From Amorphus coralli DSM 19760 (GTDB taxonomy: Bacteria; Pseudomonadota; Alphaproteobacteria; Rhizobiales; Amorphaceae): a stretch of 64,000 nt of DNA. Shown here one piece after another: positions 8,542-17,266 of the stretch. The stretch lies in the NCBI RefSeq assembly GCF_000374525.1, contig NZ_KB894573.1, positions 325,745-389,744 of the forward strand, written 5' to 3'. The notes below the pieces were generated by a model. The model did not search any database, was not told where the DNA came from, and saw only the letters and a list, made by a program, of their open reading frames with translations. Both the position numbers and the translations under genes were made by a program. Every line of letters begins with the position of its first letter. Positions within the stretch are counted from its first letter, which is position 1.

Positions 8542-10362
8542 CTAGCCAGCGATCGGCCGGGTCGCGGCGATCAGCCAGGCCCGATCCGCCTCCGGCAAGT
8601 CGCCCACAAGCGCGCCCTGGACGCGGAGATGGTAGGTGTCCAGCCAGGCGATCTCGGCGGCGGTCAGGAGCGCCGGCACGATCAGCCGCCGGTCGATGGG
8701 CGCCAGCGTCAGCGTCTCGAAACCGAGCATCGGCCGATCCCCGCCCGGAATGGCCTCCGGCGGCGTCACCAGCACGAGATTCTCGATCCGGATGCCATAG
8801 TGATCCGGCCGGTAGAAGCCCGGTTCGTTGGAGACGATCATGCCCGGCTCCAGCTCGGCATGGCCCAGCTTGGAGATCCGCTGCGGCCCCTCGTGGACCG
8901 AGAGGTAGGCGCCGACGCCGTGGCCGGTGCCATGGTCGAAGTCGCAGCCAGCCTTCCACAGGGCGATGCGGGCCAGCACGTCGAGCTGGGCGCCGGAGGT
9001 TCCTTTCGGAAAGCGCGCCGTCGCGATGGCGATGTGGCCCTTCAGCACCTGGGTGAAGCGCACCTTCATCTCGTCGGTGGGTTCGCCCACCGGCACGGTG
9101 CGGGTCACGTCCGTGGTGCCGTCCTCGTACTGTCCGCCGGAATCGATGAGGAAGAGTTCGCCGGGCTGCGCGCGGCGGTCGGTGCGGTTGGTCACGCGGT
9201 AGTGGACGATGGCGCCGTGCTCGCCAGCGCCGGAAATGGTGTCGAAGGAGATCTCCTTCAGCGCGCCGGTCTCGGCCCGCAGCCGCTCCAGCGCGCTCAC
9301 CGCCTCGATCTCGCCGAAGCCGCCGTCCGCGGCGCGCTCGTCCAGCCAGCGCAGGAAGCGCGTCAGGGCAACCCCGTCGCGCAGGTGCGCCGCCCGGCTG
9401 CCGCCGATCTCGGCGGCCGTCTTCACCGCCTTCATGGCAAGAACGGGATCCCTGCCCTCCTTGAGCGAGCCGCCGGCCGCCTCGATGGCACGCAGATGCG
9501 CCTCGGGCGTGACGTCCATGTCCACCAGAACGGACCGTCCGTCTTCGCCCAGGCTTCTCAGCGCAGCCGGCAGATCGGACGATTCTGCGATGTCCCCGAT
9601 CTCGTCCAGGCCGGCGCGCACCGCATTGGACAGCTTGCGGGAATCAACAAACAGCGTCGGGCGCCCGTCCTTCGCAACCAGCGCCGTGGCCAGCACCACC
9701 GGGATGTGAGGAATGTCGCCGCCGCGGATATTGAACAGCCAGGCGATGGAATCGGTCGCGGTCAGCAACACCGCGTCCGCACCCTTGCCTCCCACCACAT
9801 CCTGGACCGCCGCGATCTTGTCGGTCGCCGGGCGACCCGACAGCGCGTCCGGGTAGAGGGCTGCCGGCGCGCACGGCGGTTCCGGCCGGTCCGCCCAGAT
9901 CGCGTCGATCGGATTGGTGTCGAGCGCCACCAGCTCGGCCCCGGCCTTCTCGCACGCGGCCTCGAAGCGACGCACCTCGGCCCGGGTGTGCAGCGCCGGA
10001 TCGAACCCGAGCTTCGCGCCTTTCGCGAGCCGTTTCTCCAGCCACTGGGAGGGCCGGGTCTCGGCGATCGCAACCGGAGCGATCACGTCGACGTCGACTT
10101 GCCGGCGCGCCTGGGTCGTGTAGCGCCCGTCGACGAAGATCGCAGCCTCGTCGGCAAGCACCACGGCAATGCCCGCGGATCCGGTGAAGCCGGTCAGCCA
10201 GGCCAGCCGCTCGGCATAGGCAGGGACGTACTCGCCCTGGTACTCGTCGGTGCGTGGAATCAGAAACCCGTCCACGCCCACTTCCGCAAGCGCGCCGCGC
10301 AGAAGGCGCACGCGCTCCGGCCCGACACTCGGGTCCGCACCGTCTTCAAAGCTCTGAAACAT
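8542..10362 (-). CDS. Xaa-Pro aminopeptidase (aminopeptidase P, M24B)
   Basis: 606 residues, the long three-domain form seen in alphaproteobacteria and eukaryotes: two creatinase-like N-terminal domains followed by the pita-bread catalytic domain. Metal ligands are visible in order: D in FLIDSGGQY, D in GTTDVTRT, H in GTGHGVGAYL, E in SNEPGFY and E in GIRIENL. The enzyme removes an N-terminal residue preceding proline in the cytoplasm. The ATG at 10362 is chosen because the family begins FQSFEDG-like; an in-frame start 26 codons upstream adds an Arg-rich stretch. Monocistronic. Confidence 0.93.
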   Translation of the reverse strand: MFQSFEDGADPSVGPERVRLLRGALAEVGVDGFLIPRTDEYQGEYVPAYAERLAWLTGFTGSAGIAVVLADEAAIFVDGRYTTQARRQVDVDVIAPVAIAETRPSQWLEKRLAKGAKLGFDPALHTRAEVRRFEAACEKAGAELVALDTNPIDAIWADRPEPPCAPAALYPDALSGRPATDKIAAVQDVVGGKGADAVLLTATDSIAWLFNIRGGDIPHIPVVLATALVAKDGRPTLFVDSRKLSNAVRAGLDEIGDIAESSDLPAALRSLGEDGRSVLVDMDVTPEAHLRAIEAAGGSLKEGRDPVLAMKAVKTAAEIGGSRAAHLRDGVALTRFLRWLDERAADGGFGEIEAVSALERLRAETGALKEISFDTISGAGEHGAIVHYRVTNRTDRRAQPGELFLIDSGGQYEDGTTDVTRTVPVGEPTDEMKVRFTQVLKGHIAIATARFPKGTSGAQLDVLARIALWKAGCDFDHGTGHGVGAYLSVHEGPQRISKLGHAELEPGMIVSNEPGFYRPDHYGIRIENLVLVTPPEAIPGGDRPMLGFETLTLAPIDRRLIVPALLTAAEIAWLDTYHLRVQGALVGDLPEADRAWLIAATRPIAG

Positions 10363-10649
10363 CACACCCGATCCCGTCCACGATTTGCCGTCTTCTATGA
10401 AGCGACAAGGCCTGCGCGCCAAGGGCCGACGTGGCTGCACGTGTCACACCGCCGGCCCGTCGCGTCCGGTCGCCGCGCGACCGCGGTTCCCGCCCCCGCA
10501 TCGCGGAAAAACGATTGTGCGATGCAGTATCGACAGGGCTGGCATGCAGCTGCCCACCTTGCGCATCGCCCGGCCAGCGGTCATGTTGCACCGCAGAAAC
10601 TGGGAGCAACGCCCCGGAATTGAGCGTCACCACGGAAAGGATCTTTACC

Positions 10650-10874
10650 ATGGCAATGACCACAACTTCCGGCGATTTTCGGCTGACTGGAACCGAGCGC
10701 GAGAGCTCGGTCTTCGCCCGGCTGATGAACCGGATTGTCGAAGCCCGTCAGCGGCAGGCGCAGCGCGCCATCAACGCCTACCTGCTGAGCCTCGACGACA
10801 CCTCGCTCGACCGTCTCGGCTACGAGCGCGAAGAACTTCAGAAGGACGGCGCCGTCGGCTACCCGTTCCTCTGA
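10650..10874 (+). CDS. DUF1127 small protein
   Basis: 74 residues. The C-terminal half carries the DUF1127 (YjiS-like) pattern INAYLLSLDDTSLDRLGY with several arginines before it. Small DUF1127 proteins are common in alphaproteobacteria and some affect RNA turnover and phosphate or stress responses; no specific role can be assigned here. GGAAAGGA lies about eight bases before the ATG. A strong terminator follows, so it is probably a single abundant transcript. Confidence 0.85.
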   Translation: MAMTTTSGDFRLTGTERESSVFARLMNRIVEARQRQAQRAINAYLLSLDDTSLDRLGYEREELQKDGAVGYPFL

Positions 10875-10942
10875 TCCGGATCGCCGGATCGATCACGATG
10901 ACAGATTAGACGGTCCTTTCTTCCTCCCTAGGACCTGACGAG

Positions 10943-10974
10943 CGGGCGGTCGGCACAAGTCGACCGCCCGTTTC
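10943..10974 (+). terminator. Intrinsic terminator after the DUF1127 gene
   Basis: Perfect ten-base stem CGGGCGGTCG / CGACCGCCCG with an eight-base loop, followed by TTTCGT. It lies between convergent genes and may serve both. Confidence 0.85.
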
Positions 10975-10977
10975 GTA

Positions 10978-11895
10978 TCAGCTGGGCGCACCGTCGTGCG
11001 GCGCGGAGAAGACCAGCGTCACCCAGGCGCCCATCCGATAGTGACGCACCAGCCGGAAGCCCCGGGCCCGATAGGTCGCGCGGATCCGCCGTTCATCGGC
11101 AAGTCGCAGCCCCGACAGGACCAGCCATCCCCCCGGCGCAATCTGGCGCCGCATGTCCTGGGCCAGCGCCAAGAGCGGCCGCGCCAGGATGTTTGCGACG
11201 ATCATGCCGGGCCGGAATGTCCGCAGCGTCGGATGATCGAACCCGGTGGCGGTGATGGTGCGCACCTGCGCCCCGACTCCAAAGCCTCTGAGGTTGTCCC
11301 GCGCCACATCGACCGCGATCGGGTCGATGTCGGTGGCGATGACCGAGCGCACGCCGAGCCGGACCAGCGCCGCAGCGAGGACGCCCGTTCCGGTTCCCAG
11401 ATCCAGCGCGGTCTGCGGCAGGCGATTCGCCCGCCCGAGGTCCTCGATGGCCCGCAGGCAGCCCACCGTGGTCTCGTGGTGCCCCGTCCCGAAGGCCTGC
11501 CCGGCATCGATCTCGAGACGCCAGCGCGACGGCGCCAGTTTCGGTCCGTCGTGGCTGCCATGCACGATGAAGCGACCGGCACGGACGGGCTTCAGGCCCT
11601 CCAGGCTTTTCGCCACCCAGTCTTCTTCGCCCAGCCATTCGGCCGTCAGGGCATCCGCCAGGTCCGGATCGGCGATCCGGGCGCGGATGTCGGCCAGGGC
11701 GGTTGCGACGTCTTCCATGCCGAAGACCAGCGCCTCGACCGCCCACGGACCCTCGTCCTCGACCTCGTACTGGGTCACGACCGCGCTCTCGTCGTCGAGC
11801 GCAGCCTCGAGGGCGGCAGCGGCCGGAGTGGCGTTTTCGGCCGCGACCACGCCCCAGACCTTCAGCACCCGGCCCTCGCTCTCTCCTTCACTCAT
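10978..11895 (-). CDS. prmA: Ribosomal protein L11 methyltransferase
   Basis: 305 residues. The central part has the PrmA signature FGTGHHETT followed by the SAM-binding motif LDLGTGTGVLAAAL and the NILARPL motif that forms the methyl-acceptor site. PrmA trimethylates lysines and the N-terminus of ribosomal protein L11. The ATG at 11895 overlaps the end of the upstream 59-codon gene by eight bases, so translation is coupled; an upstream in-frame start at 11937 would lie inside that gene. Confidence 0.94.
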   Translation of the reverse strand: MSEGESEGRVLKVWGVVAAENATPAAAALEAALDDESAVVTQYEVEDEGPWAVEALVFGMEDVATALADIRARIADPDLADALTAEWLGEEDWVAKSLEGLKPVRAGRFIVHGSHDGPKLAPSRWRLEIDAGQAFGTGHHETTVGCLRAIEDLGRANRLPQTALDLGTGTGVLAAALVRLGVRSVIATDIDPIAVDVARDNLRGFGVGAQVRTITATGFDHPTLRTFRPGMIVANILARPLLALAQDMRRQIAPGGWLVLSGLRLADERRIRATYRARGFRLVRHYRMGAWVTLVFSAPHDGAPS

Positions 11896-12067
11896 CGTCG
11901 CCGACCTCGCTGTCCTGACGCTCGCTGATGGCGGCACCGGCCCGGCGCGAACGCGCCTGCGCCTTGCGGCGCTTGAGGTTGGCGCGCAGTTCCTCCGCCA
12001 GGCGGCGGCTTCGCTCGTCTTCGGCCTGCTTGCGCTGTCCGCCGGGTTCGGTGGTCTCGTCGCTCAC
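11888..12067 (-). CDS. Small charged conserved protein upstream of prmA
   Basis: 59 residues, GTG start at 12067 with GGAGA about eight bases upstream. The protein is highly charged, predicted mostly helical, with RRLAEELRANLKRRKAQAR in the middle. Short proteins with an ELRANLKRRKAQ core occur widely in Rhizobiales but have no assigned function that I know. Its stop overlaps the prmA start. A longer open frame exists upstream but has no family-like composition. Confidence 0.7.
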   Translation of the reverse strand: MSDETTEPGGQRKQAEDERSRRLAEELRANLKRRKAQARSRRAGAAISERQDSEVGDDE

Positions 12068-12330
12068 GCGTTTCGTCTCCAGATGCGCCGGCCACGGGGC
12101 TTGAAGGCCGGCGGAACACCAGACTGTGTGGGATTGCTGAACGGATTGCCCGTTTGCCTTGCGCACCGCGCGCCGCTGTGGCACAACGCGCCTCGCCTGC
12201 TTCGCCCGGCATGGCGGCGGATCGCTCCGCCGTCAAGTCCGGCGCCGGTTGCAGGCAGCCATCAGCTCCGACAGCAGACGGACGCAGGCCGCCTCCGGGG
12301 CGGACCATCGCACCGGCTGTGAACCGGTCG

Positions 12331-12405
12331 GCCGCAGTAGCTCAGTGGTAGAGCGCACCCTTGGTAAGGGTGAGGTCGGGAGTTCAATCCTCCCCTGCGG
12401 CACCA
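12331..12405 (+). tRNA. tRNA-Thr (anticodon GGT)
   Basis: Cloverleaf with acceptor stem GCCGCAG / CTGCGGC, D-arm GCTC...GAGC, anticodon stem CACCC / GGGTG and loop TTGGTAA giving anticodon GGT at 12363-12365. T-arm contains GGTTCAA-type sequence (AGTTCAATC). The CCA end is encoded (12403-12405). Confidence 0.97.
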
Positions 12406-12469
12406 TCCTAAGCCCTTGAAAGTTACGAACTCGCAGCCCGGCCTTCTGTCGTCGCCGGCGACGTGGCCT

Positions 12470-13027
12470 TCAGGCTGGCAACAGCTTGCGCATGATGGGA
12501 CGGGTTTCCGACCTCCGCGCCACCTCCACGAATCCCGCCTCCCGAAATGTGCCCATGAAGCCTGTCCAGGCATAGACGGACGGGTATTTCGGCCTGTTCG
12601 CATCGACCGGATACCCCTCGACGATCGTGGCTCCGCGGTCGCGCGCCCAGTCCGTGGCGGCATTCAGAAGCCGGACTGAGAGCCCCTCGCGCCGGACCCG
12701 CTTGTCGACGAGGAAGCAGGAAACGCTCCAGACATCCTTGTCGTCGACCGGCTTGAGAACCCGGGACGACGCCAGGCGCGGAAACGCGGATCGGCGGTCG
12801 ATCTGGATCCACCCCACGGCCTCGTCACCCCTTAGCGCAACCAGCCCGGGAACACCCTGGTCCTCGCAGAGCCGCTTCATGGCCGCGCGATTGCCGGCGC
12901 CCTTCCCGGCCTCCATTTCGCTGGCCGTGCGTCGCCACAGCATGCACCAGCAGCCGCCGCAGCCACCCTTCTCGCCCATCACGGCCTCGAAGTCGGCCCA
13001 GGAGGCCTGACGGATCTCAACGCTCAT
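12470..13027 (-). CDS. GNAT-family N-acetyltransferase with Cys-rich N-terminus
   Basis: 185 residues. GNAT fold features include the strand-helix region VSCFLVDKRVRREGLSVRLLNAA (acetyl-CoA binding motif A) and the C-terminal FREAGFVEVARR. Near residues 20-30 there is a cluster CGGCWCMLWRR seen in a subset of GNAT enzymes. GGGAGAA lies nine bases before the ATG at 13027. Acceptor unknown. Divergent from the GGDEF-EAL gene. Confidence 0.85.
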   Translation of the reverse strand: MSVEIRQASWADFEAVMGEKGGCGGCWCMLWRRTASEMEAGKGAGNRAAMKRLCEDQGVPGLVALRGDEAVGWIQIDRRSAFPRLASSRVLKPVDDKDVWSVSCFLVDKRVRREGLSVRLLNAATDWARDRGATIVEGYPVDANRPKYPSVYAWTGFMGTFREAGFVEVARRSETRPIMRKLLPA

Positions 13028-13411
13028 GTGGCCGTTCTCCCGGTTCCTGCGACACGTGGCGATTCGCACAGCGATGGGGAAGGATCGCACGGGTGGGTGG
13101 GCGTCTGCTGCCTGCGGCTTTTCGCACCATAACGGATGCTGGCGATCAGCCTGGCGCGGGCATGGTCTCGACGGTGTTGCGGCCGGCGGATTTCGCCGCA
13201 AGCCGGCGCTGCGCATTGCCCGGACAGAGCGACATCAGGCCCGGCCGGCGACAGGCCGCGGGCCAAGTCGAATAGCTGTATCGCGCACTCGAGATTTACC
13301 AAGCCTAAGGACATAATAGCGGCTATAGCGGCATCTTCTGCAATCGGACGCTGTAGCTTGGACAAGACAGACGATATCCGACCACCGGAGACGCCCCACC
13401 GTGCCGGCGCG
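13028..13411. other. Intergenic stretch between divergent GNAT and GGDEF-EAL genes
   Basis: 384 bases with no convincing gene. A locally AT-richer part near 13300-13330 (ACATAATAGCGGCTATAGCGGC, with TAGCGGC repeated) could hold the promoter of the GGDEF-EAL gene, but I cannot define -35 and -10 boxes. If the GGDEF-EAL gene uses an upstream start, part of this belongs to it. Confidence 0.4.
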
Positions 13412-14980
13412 ATGTCCGGCGCGGCAGCCGAGCCGGCCAGCCCGGGAGGTCGCGGAGGCAGGAGCCGACTGAGACCGGCCTACGTGGCGACGCTGGCGAT
13501 CGGCGTGATGCTGGCCATCTGGCTGTCGACGGTGGACATAATCGAGTGGCTCTACGTCTACAGCCGCCAGCATGCAGGCCTGCATCTCGACGAACTCTTC
13601 TCCGTGCTGCTCGTCGGTGGCGTTGTCGCAGTGGTCATTCTTGTCCTGCGAGACCGCGACCTGCGCCGCGAGGTTCATTGCCGGGAGGTTGCGGAGCGGA
13701 CCGCGGAGCGGCTGGTTCGCTACGACGACATCACCGGCCTTCCCAACCGCCGGCTCCTGTTCGAAGAACTGAACCGGCGGATCGTCGGCGCCCGTATGCA
13801 CGGCAGCTGCTTCGCGCTCTTCTTTCTTGATCTCGACCGGTTCAAGGCGGTCAACGAGAGCTACGGCCACGGCACCGGAGACGATCTCCTGCGGGCTGTG
13901 GCCGAACGCCTGGTGCTGACCCTGCGGCCGCAGGATTTCGTGGCGCGACTCGGCGGCGACGAATTCGCCGTTGTCATCAACGCGTCGACGGAAAAGCACG
14001 TCGAACACCATGTCGCCCGCCGAATCCTGTTCAGCCTCGCCCGCCCCTTCACCGTCCACGGCGTCCGGCACGAGATGAGCGCGAGCATCGGCATCACGCG
14101 CTTCCCCGACGACGCCGACGGCCCGGAAAGCCTCATGCGCTGCGCCGACACGGCCATGTACCGGGCAAAGTCCTCGGGCCGGAACACCTTCACCACCTAC
14201 GACAAGGCAATGGAGGAGATCAGCGGCCAGCTGCGGGAGTCGCTCGACAAGGGGCTGTTCCACCCCTTCTACCAGCCGGTCATCGACCTGAAGACGGGGC
14301 GCGTGGTCGGGCTGGAGGCGCTGGCGCGCTGGGATCACCCGACCAAGGGCATTCTCGGACCGGACGCCTTTATCGCGGTCGCGGAGGATTCCGGCCTGAT
14401 CGAGGAACTCTTCCGGCAGATGCTCCAGCAACTCTCCGAGCACGGCAAGGCGTGGGATCCCGGGCTGCGCATCGCGGTCAACATCTCGCCCTACCAGTTC
14501 CGGGACCCGAAGCTGAGCAGCCGGATCCTGCAGCAGATCGCGGCGGCCGGCTTCTCCTCCCAGCGCCTCGACGTGGAGCTGACCGAAAGCGCGCTGGTGA
14601 TCGACGTGGAGACCACCCGCCAGGTCATTTCGGAGCTGAAGGCCCAGGGCGTGCGGGTGTCGCTCGACGATTTCGGCACGGGTTACTCGAGCCTGCGCTA
14701 TCTGCGCGAGCTTCCCTTCGACAGCATCAAGATCGACCGCTCCTTCGTGCAGCGCATCGACAGCGATTCCGGCAGCCGGAAGATTATCGAATCGATTATC
14801 GATCTCAGCCACGCCCTCGGCTACGAGACCGTGGCGGAAGGCGTGGAAACGCGGGAGCAGGCGACCTGGCTGACCGAGGCCGGATGCGACCTTGCCCAGG
14901 GCTACCTGTTCTCCAGGCCGCTCCCCCGGGACGAGATCGACACCTTCCTGCTCGCCACCAATGCCGAGCCGGAAGGCTAG
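13412..14980 (+). CDS. Membrane-bound GGDEF-EAL cyclic-di-GMP enzyme
   Basis: 522 residues from the ATG at 13412. Two membrane helices (about residues 25-50 and 60-85) precede a GGDEF domain with the intact motif GGDEF at 181-185 and an inhibitory-site RPQD exactly five residues before it. An EAL domain follows, with the EAL triad at about 302-304, DDFGTGYSS loop and AEGVE near the end. Both active sites look intact, so it may both make and break c-di-GMP. There is no periplasmic sensor, only a short loop. The start is uncertain: no good ribosome site precedes 13412. Its stop codon abuts the stop of the convergent flavin reductase gene with no spacer. Confidence 0.9.
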   Translation: MSGAAAEPASPGGRGGRSRLRPAYVATLAIGVMLAIWLSTVDIIEWLYVYSRQHAGLHLDELFSVLLVGGVVAVVILVLRDRDLRREVHCREVAERTAERLVRYDDITGLPNRRLLFEELNRRIVGARMHGSCFALFFLDLDRFKAVNESYGHGTGDDLLRAVAERLVLTLRPQDFVARLGGDEFAVVINASTEKHVEHHVARRILFSLARPFTVHGVRHEMSASIGITRFPDDADGPESLMRCADTAMYRAKSSGRNTFTTYDKAMEEISGQLRESLDKGLFHPFYQPVIDLKTGRVVGLEALARWDHPTKGILGPDAFIAVAEDSGLIEELFRQMLQQLSEHGKAWDPGLRIAVNISPYQFRDPKLSSRILQQIAAAGFSSQRLDVELTESALVIDVETTRQVISELKAQGVRVSLDDFGTGYSSLRYLRELPFDSIKIDRSFVQRIDSDSGSRKIIESIIDLSHALGYETVAEGVETREQATWLTEAGCDLAQGYLFSRPLPRDEIDTFLLATNAEPEG

Positions 14981-15964
14981 TCAGCAGGTTTCGTCGTCGC
15001 TGTCGGTGAGGCGGCGCAGAAGCCGCTTGAGCGTCGCCACCTCGACCGCATCCACGGAGCCGAGCTGCTCGAGTTCGAACCGCTCCGCGTGCCGGAACAG
15101 GGTTTTGAGCCGCTCCGCACCCGCCTCTGTCAGGCTGAGGCCGCTGTCCGCGGTGCCGGTCAGCATCCCCTGGCCGTGCAGCACCGCGATCGCCTCGTCG
15201 GTGGTCTGGTCGCCGAGATAGGATCCGCGGCTGACCAGCTCGGCCGTCGATCCCGGCCGGAAGGAAAGATAGGCAAGCACCCGCATTTCCGGACCGCTCG
15301 TTCCTTCCTCCTCCAGATGGACGGAAAAGCCGGAGAACAGGTTCGAATAGGCCCGGTAGAGAAGCGGAATCAGGAAATCGTCGTAGGGATGCGGCACGCC
15401 GTCGACCCGCGCGAAGCCGGTGGGCTCCTCCGCCCAGGGGTGCTCGGCAGTGATGCCGTAGCGGCCGCGGGCAAACACCAGCCCGGGGCGCTCGTAGCGG
15501 GCGAAGCGCTCCACCCGCCCCACCATGATGATGTGATCGCCGCCATCGTGCTCGGCATGGCGGGCGCACTCAAACACGCCGGCAACGCCCTCCAGCACCG
15601 GCGCGCCGCCCGCCCCAGGGCTCCACGCCACATCTGCGAACTTGTCCGAGCCCGGCCGCGCGAACCGGTTGGAGTGGTCGAGCTGCTGTTCTGAGAGGAT
15701 GTTGATGGCGAAGTGCGTCGCCTCGAGGAAAACCGGCAGGCTCTTGGCTTCCCGAACGATCGACCACAGCACCAGCGGCGGATCCAGGGACACCGACGAA
15801 AACGAGTTCGCCGTCATCCCGACGACCTCGCCGGTCACCGGATGAGCGGCGGTCACGACGGTGACGCCGGTCGCGAACTGGCCGAGCGTCCGCCGGAGAG
15901 CGCGCCCGTCCAGGGCGCCTGCCTCGCCCGTTTCGATGGGAGTGTCCGTCTCGAGATGTGTCAC
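14981..15964 (-). CDS. Flavin reductase fused to a MarR-like domain (HPA hydroxylase C1 type)
   Basis: 327 residues from GTG at 15964. Residues about 20-175 are a flavin reductase (FMN-binding split-barrel) domain: RRTLGQFATGVTVVTA, GMTANSFSSVSLDPPLVLWS, ILSEQQ and the GDHIIMVGRVE core. Residues about 195-320 form a MarR-like winged helix (LAYLSFRPGSTAELVSRGSYL and GLSLTEAGAERLKTL). The same architecture occurs in the reductase component C1 of Acinetobacter p-hydroxyphenylacetate 3-hydroxylase, where the C-terminal domain binds the aromatic substrate and controls the reductase. Here no oxygenase gene is adjacent. The start is tentative because the ribosome site is weak; in-frame GTG/ATG codons exist up to 16114. 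Confidence 0.85.
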   Translation of the reverse strand: MTHLETDTPIETGEAGALDGRALRRTLGQFATGVTVVTAAHPVTGEVVGMTANSFSSVSLDPPLVLWSIVREAKSLPVFLEATHFAINILSEQQLDHSNRFARPGSDKFADVAWSPGAGGAPVLEGVAGVFECARHAEHDGGDHIIMVGRVERFARYERPGLVFARGRYGITAEHPWAEEPTGFARVDGVPHPYDDFLIPLLYRAYSNLFSGFSVHLEEEGTSGPEMRVLAYLSFRPGSTAELVSRGSYLGDQTTDEAIAVLHGQGMLTGTADSGLSLTEAGAERLKTLFRHAERFELEQLGSVDAVEVATLKRLLRRLTDSDDETC

Positions 15965-16733
15965 GTCTGTCGATATCCCAGATCCCGTTGCCCCTGACAA
16001 CCGCGGCAAGGGAGGATGCATCATGCATGCCGACGCAAGCGAAAAATGGCCGGCCGGAATGCAACCCGCCGCCACGCCATCCACGCAGGATGCAGGATTT
16101 CCACCTAAGATCACCCCACTGTGATGAACTGGAATCGATCAAAAATCGATAATCCAATTCTCCGCCACAATCCTGAGACACGGTGCAGTGCGAAATGCCT
16201 CGAACGACAGGCGAATCGCGCAGTCTTCGTCTCGTTTTCCGCCGCGCCCCAAGGGTGTTGCACCGGCAAAACGCCGCCCGTTTCGGTAGAGGATTTTGAA
16301 CCGCCCGTCTTGCGTCCAAGGTTGCATTGCGTAAAAACGAATGCCATGCGTCAATCGGTAGATCCGACAGGAGGATAGATCATTGCGTTGACCGCTGACC
16401 GGTTTCGGCTTCGCGCCTGAACCGCGTGGCAACTCCCCGGCGGCCAGGCGTCCGACGCCTTCGCTCAGCCGGATCGGATGAGTGGAAACGATCGTTTTGG
16501 TGGGACTGCGACCGTTTCCGCACATGTCCGAACTCCAGACACGACCAACAACGTCTGGTGCCCTGCCGACCCGGTCGAGCCGCACGCGGTGCTCCGGGCG
16601 TATGGATCATTGCAACCGGCCGTTGGATGAAAACGGCCCGTGAGGCAACGCCTGCCAACACGATGCGGGCCTCGCGAAAGGTCCACCGACTACCTCCAGT
16701 CGGTAGATTGACCTCACAACAGGAAAGATTGAA
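15965..16733. other. Long intergenic region before the XRE regulator
   Basis: 769 bases without a supported gene; open frames here have Arg/Pro-rich shadow composition. It holds an AT-rich inverted repeat ATCGAT-CAAAA-ATCGAT at 16134-16150, a TCGGTAGAT box at 16355-16363 followed by an AGGAGG with no open frame after it, and a second TCGGTAGAT box inside a hairpin just before the XRE gene. Promoters for both flanking genes must lie here. Confidence 0.5.
16685..16704 (+). promoter_or_regulatory. Inverted repeat before the XRE regulator gene
   Basis: ACCGACT, six bases, AGTCGGT: a perfect 7-base inverted repeat ending 30 bases before the ATG. It could be an operator for autoregulation or an mRNA hairpin; its loop (ACCTCC) is complementary to a Shine-Dalgarno sequence. 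Confidence 0.4.
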
Positions 16734-17159
16734 ATGCAGAACCAGCGTTCCGCCAACTCCGTCGACTACCACGTGGGCACCCGCCTGAGGCTTCGCCGCC
16801 TCGAGTTGGGGATGAGCCAGGAGCGTCTGGCCGAGAAGCTTGGTATCACCTTCCAGCAGATCCAGAAGTACGAGCGCGGCACCAACCGCATCGGCGCCAG
16901 CCGCCTGCATGACATCTCCCTCGCCCTGCAGGTGCCGATCAGCTACTTCTTCGAAGGCGCCGACGGCATCAAGCCGGGCCCGGTTTCCGGCGTCGAATCG
17001 CCGCTGTCGGAAGCGCTGAACGATTCCGCCACCGTGCGTCTGCTGCGTGCCTTCTCGCTGATCGAGGATGCCAGCGTCCGCCAGAAGGCGGTCACGGTCA
17101 TCGAGGCAATCGCGTCCGCTTCCGGATCCGAAGCTGTCGCGGAAAAGGCCACAAGCTGA
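16734..17159 (+). CDS. XRE-family helix-turn-helix regulator
   Basis: 141 residues. Residues about 13-67 are an HTH_3 domain: VGTRLRLRRLELGMSQERL, then ITFQQIQKYERGTNRIGAS, the recognition helix typical of the rhizobial XRE regulators related to PhrR. The C-terminal half is predicted helical (LNDSATVRLLRAFSLIEDASVRQKAV) and probably dimerises. AGGAAA lies eight bases before the ATG. Regulators of this class are common in Rhizobiales and often autoregulate; targets are unknown. Confidence 0.9.
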   Translation: MQNQRSANSVDYHVGTRLRLRRLELGMSQERLAEKLGITFQQIQKYERGTNRIGASRLHDISLALQVPISYFFEGADGIKPGPVSGVESPLSEALNDSATVRLLRAFSLIEDASVRQKAVTVIEAIASASGSEAVAEKATS

Positions 17160-17213
17160 TCCGCGTGGCCCGCCGGCGCCGACGCCGCCAGGGCCGATGA
17201 GCGAGAGCGCTCT

Positions 17214-17238
17214 GGGCGAAGTCGGAGGTCCTTCGCCC
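17214..17238. terminator. Hairpin between convergent XRE and hyi genes
   Basis: Stem GGGCGAAG / CTTCGCCC with a nine-base loop, in the gap between two convergent genes. There is no T-tract, so terminator function is tentative. Confidence 0.4.
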
Positions 17239-17266
17239 GGATGCCTCACCGAGTCCCGACCCGACT

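Noticed and set aside
8461-10623. A 720-codon plus-strand open frame
   Set aside because: It lies antisense to the aminopeptidase P gene, which carries all its metal ligands in the minus frame.
13136-13411. Upstream extension of the GGDEF-EAL protein to 13136
   Set aside because: The extra 92 residues are Arg/Ala/Ser-rich with no domain and overlap the promoter region; the 13412 start is better, though not certain.
16369-16420. Mini open frame after AGGAGG (TTG-started, up to ten codons)
   Set aside because: Spacing to the longer version is poor and the shorter one ends after two codons; no support as a leader peptide.
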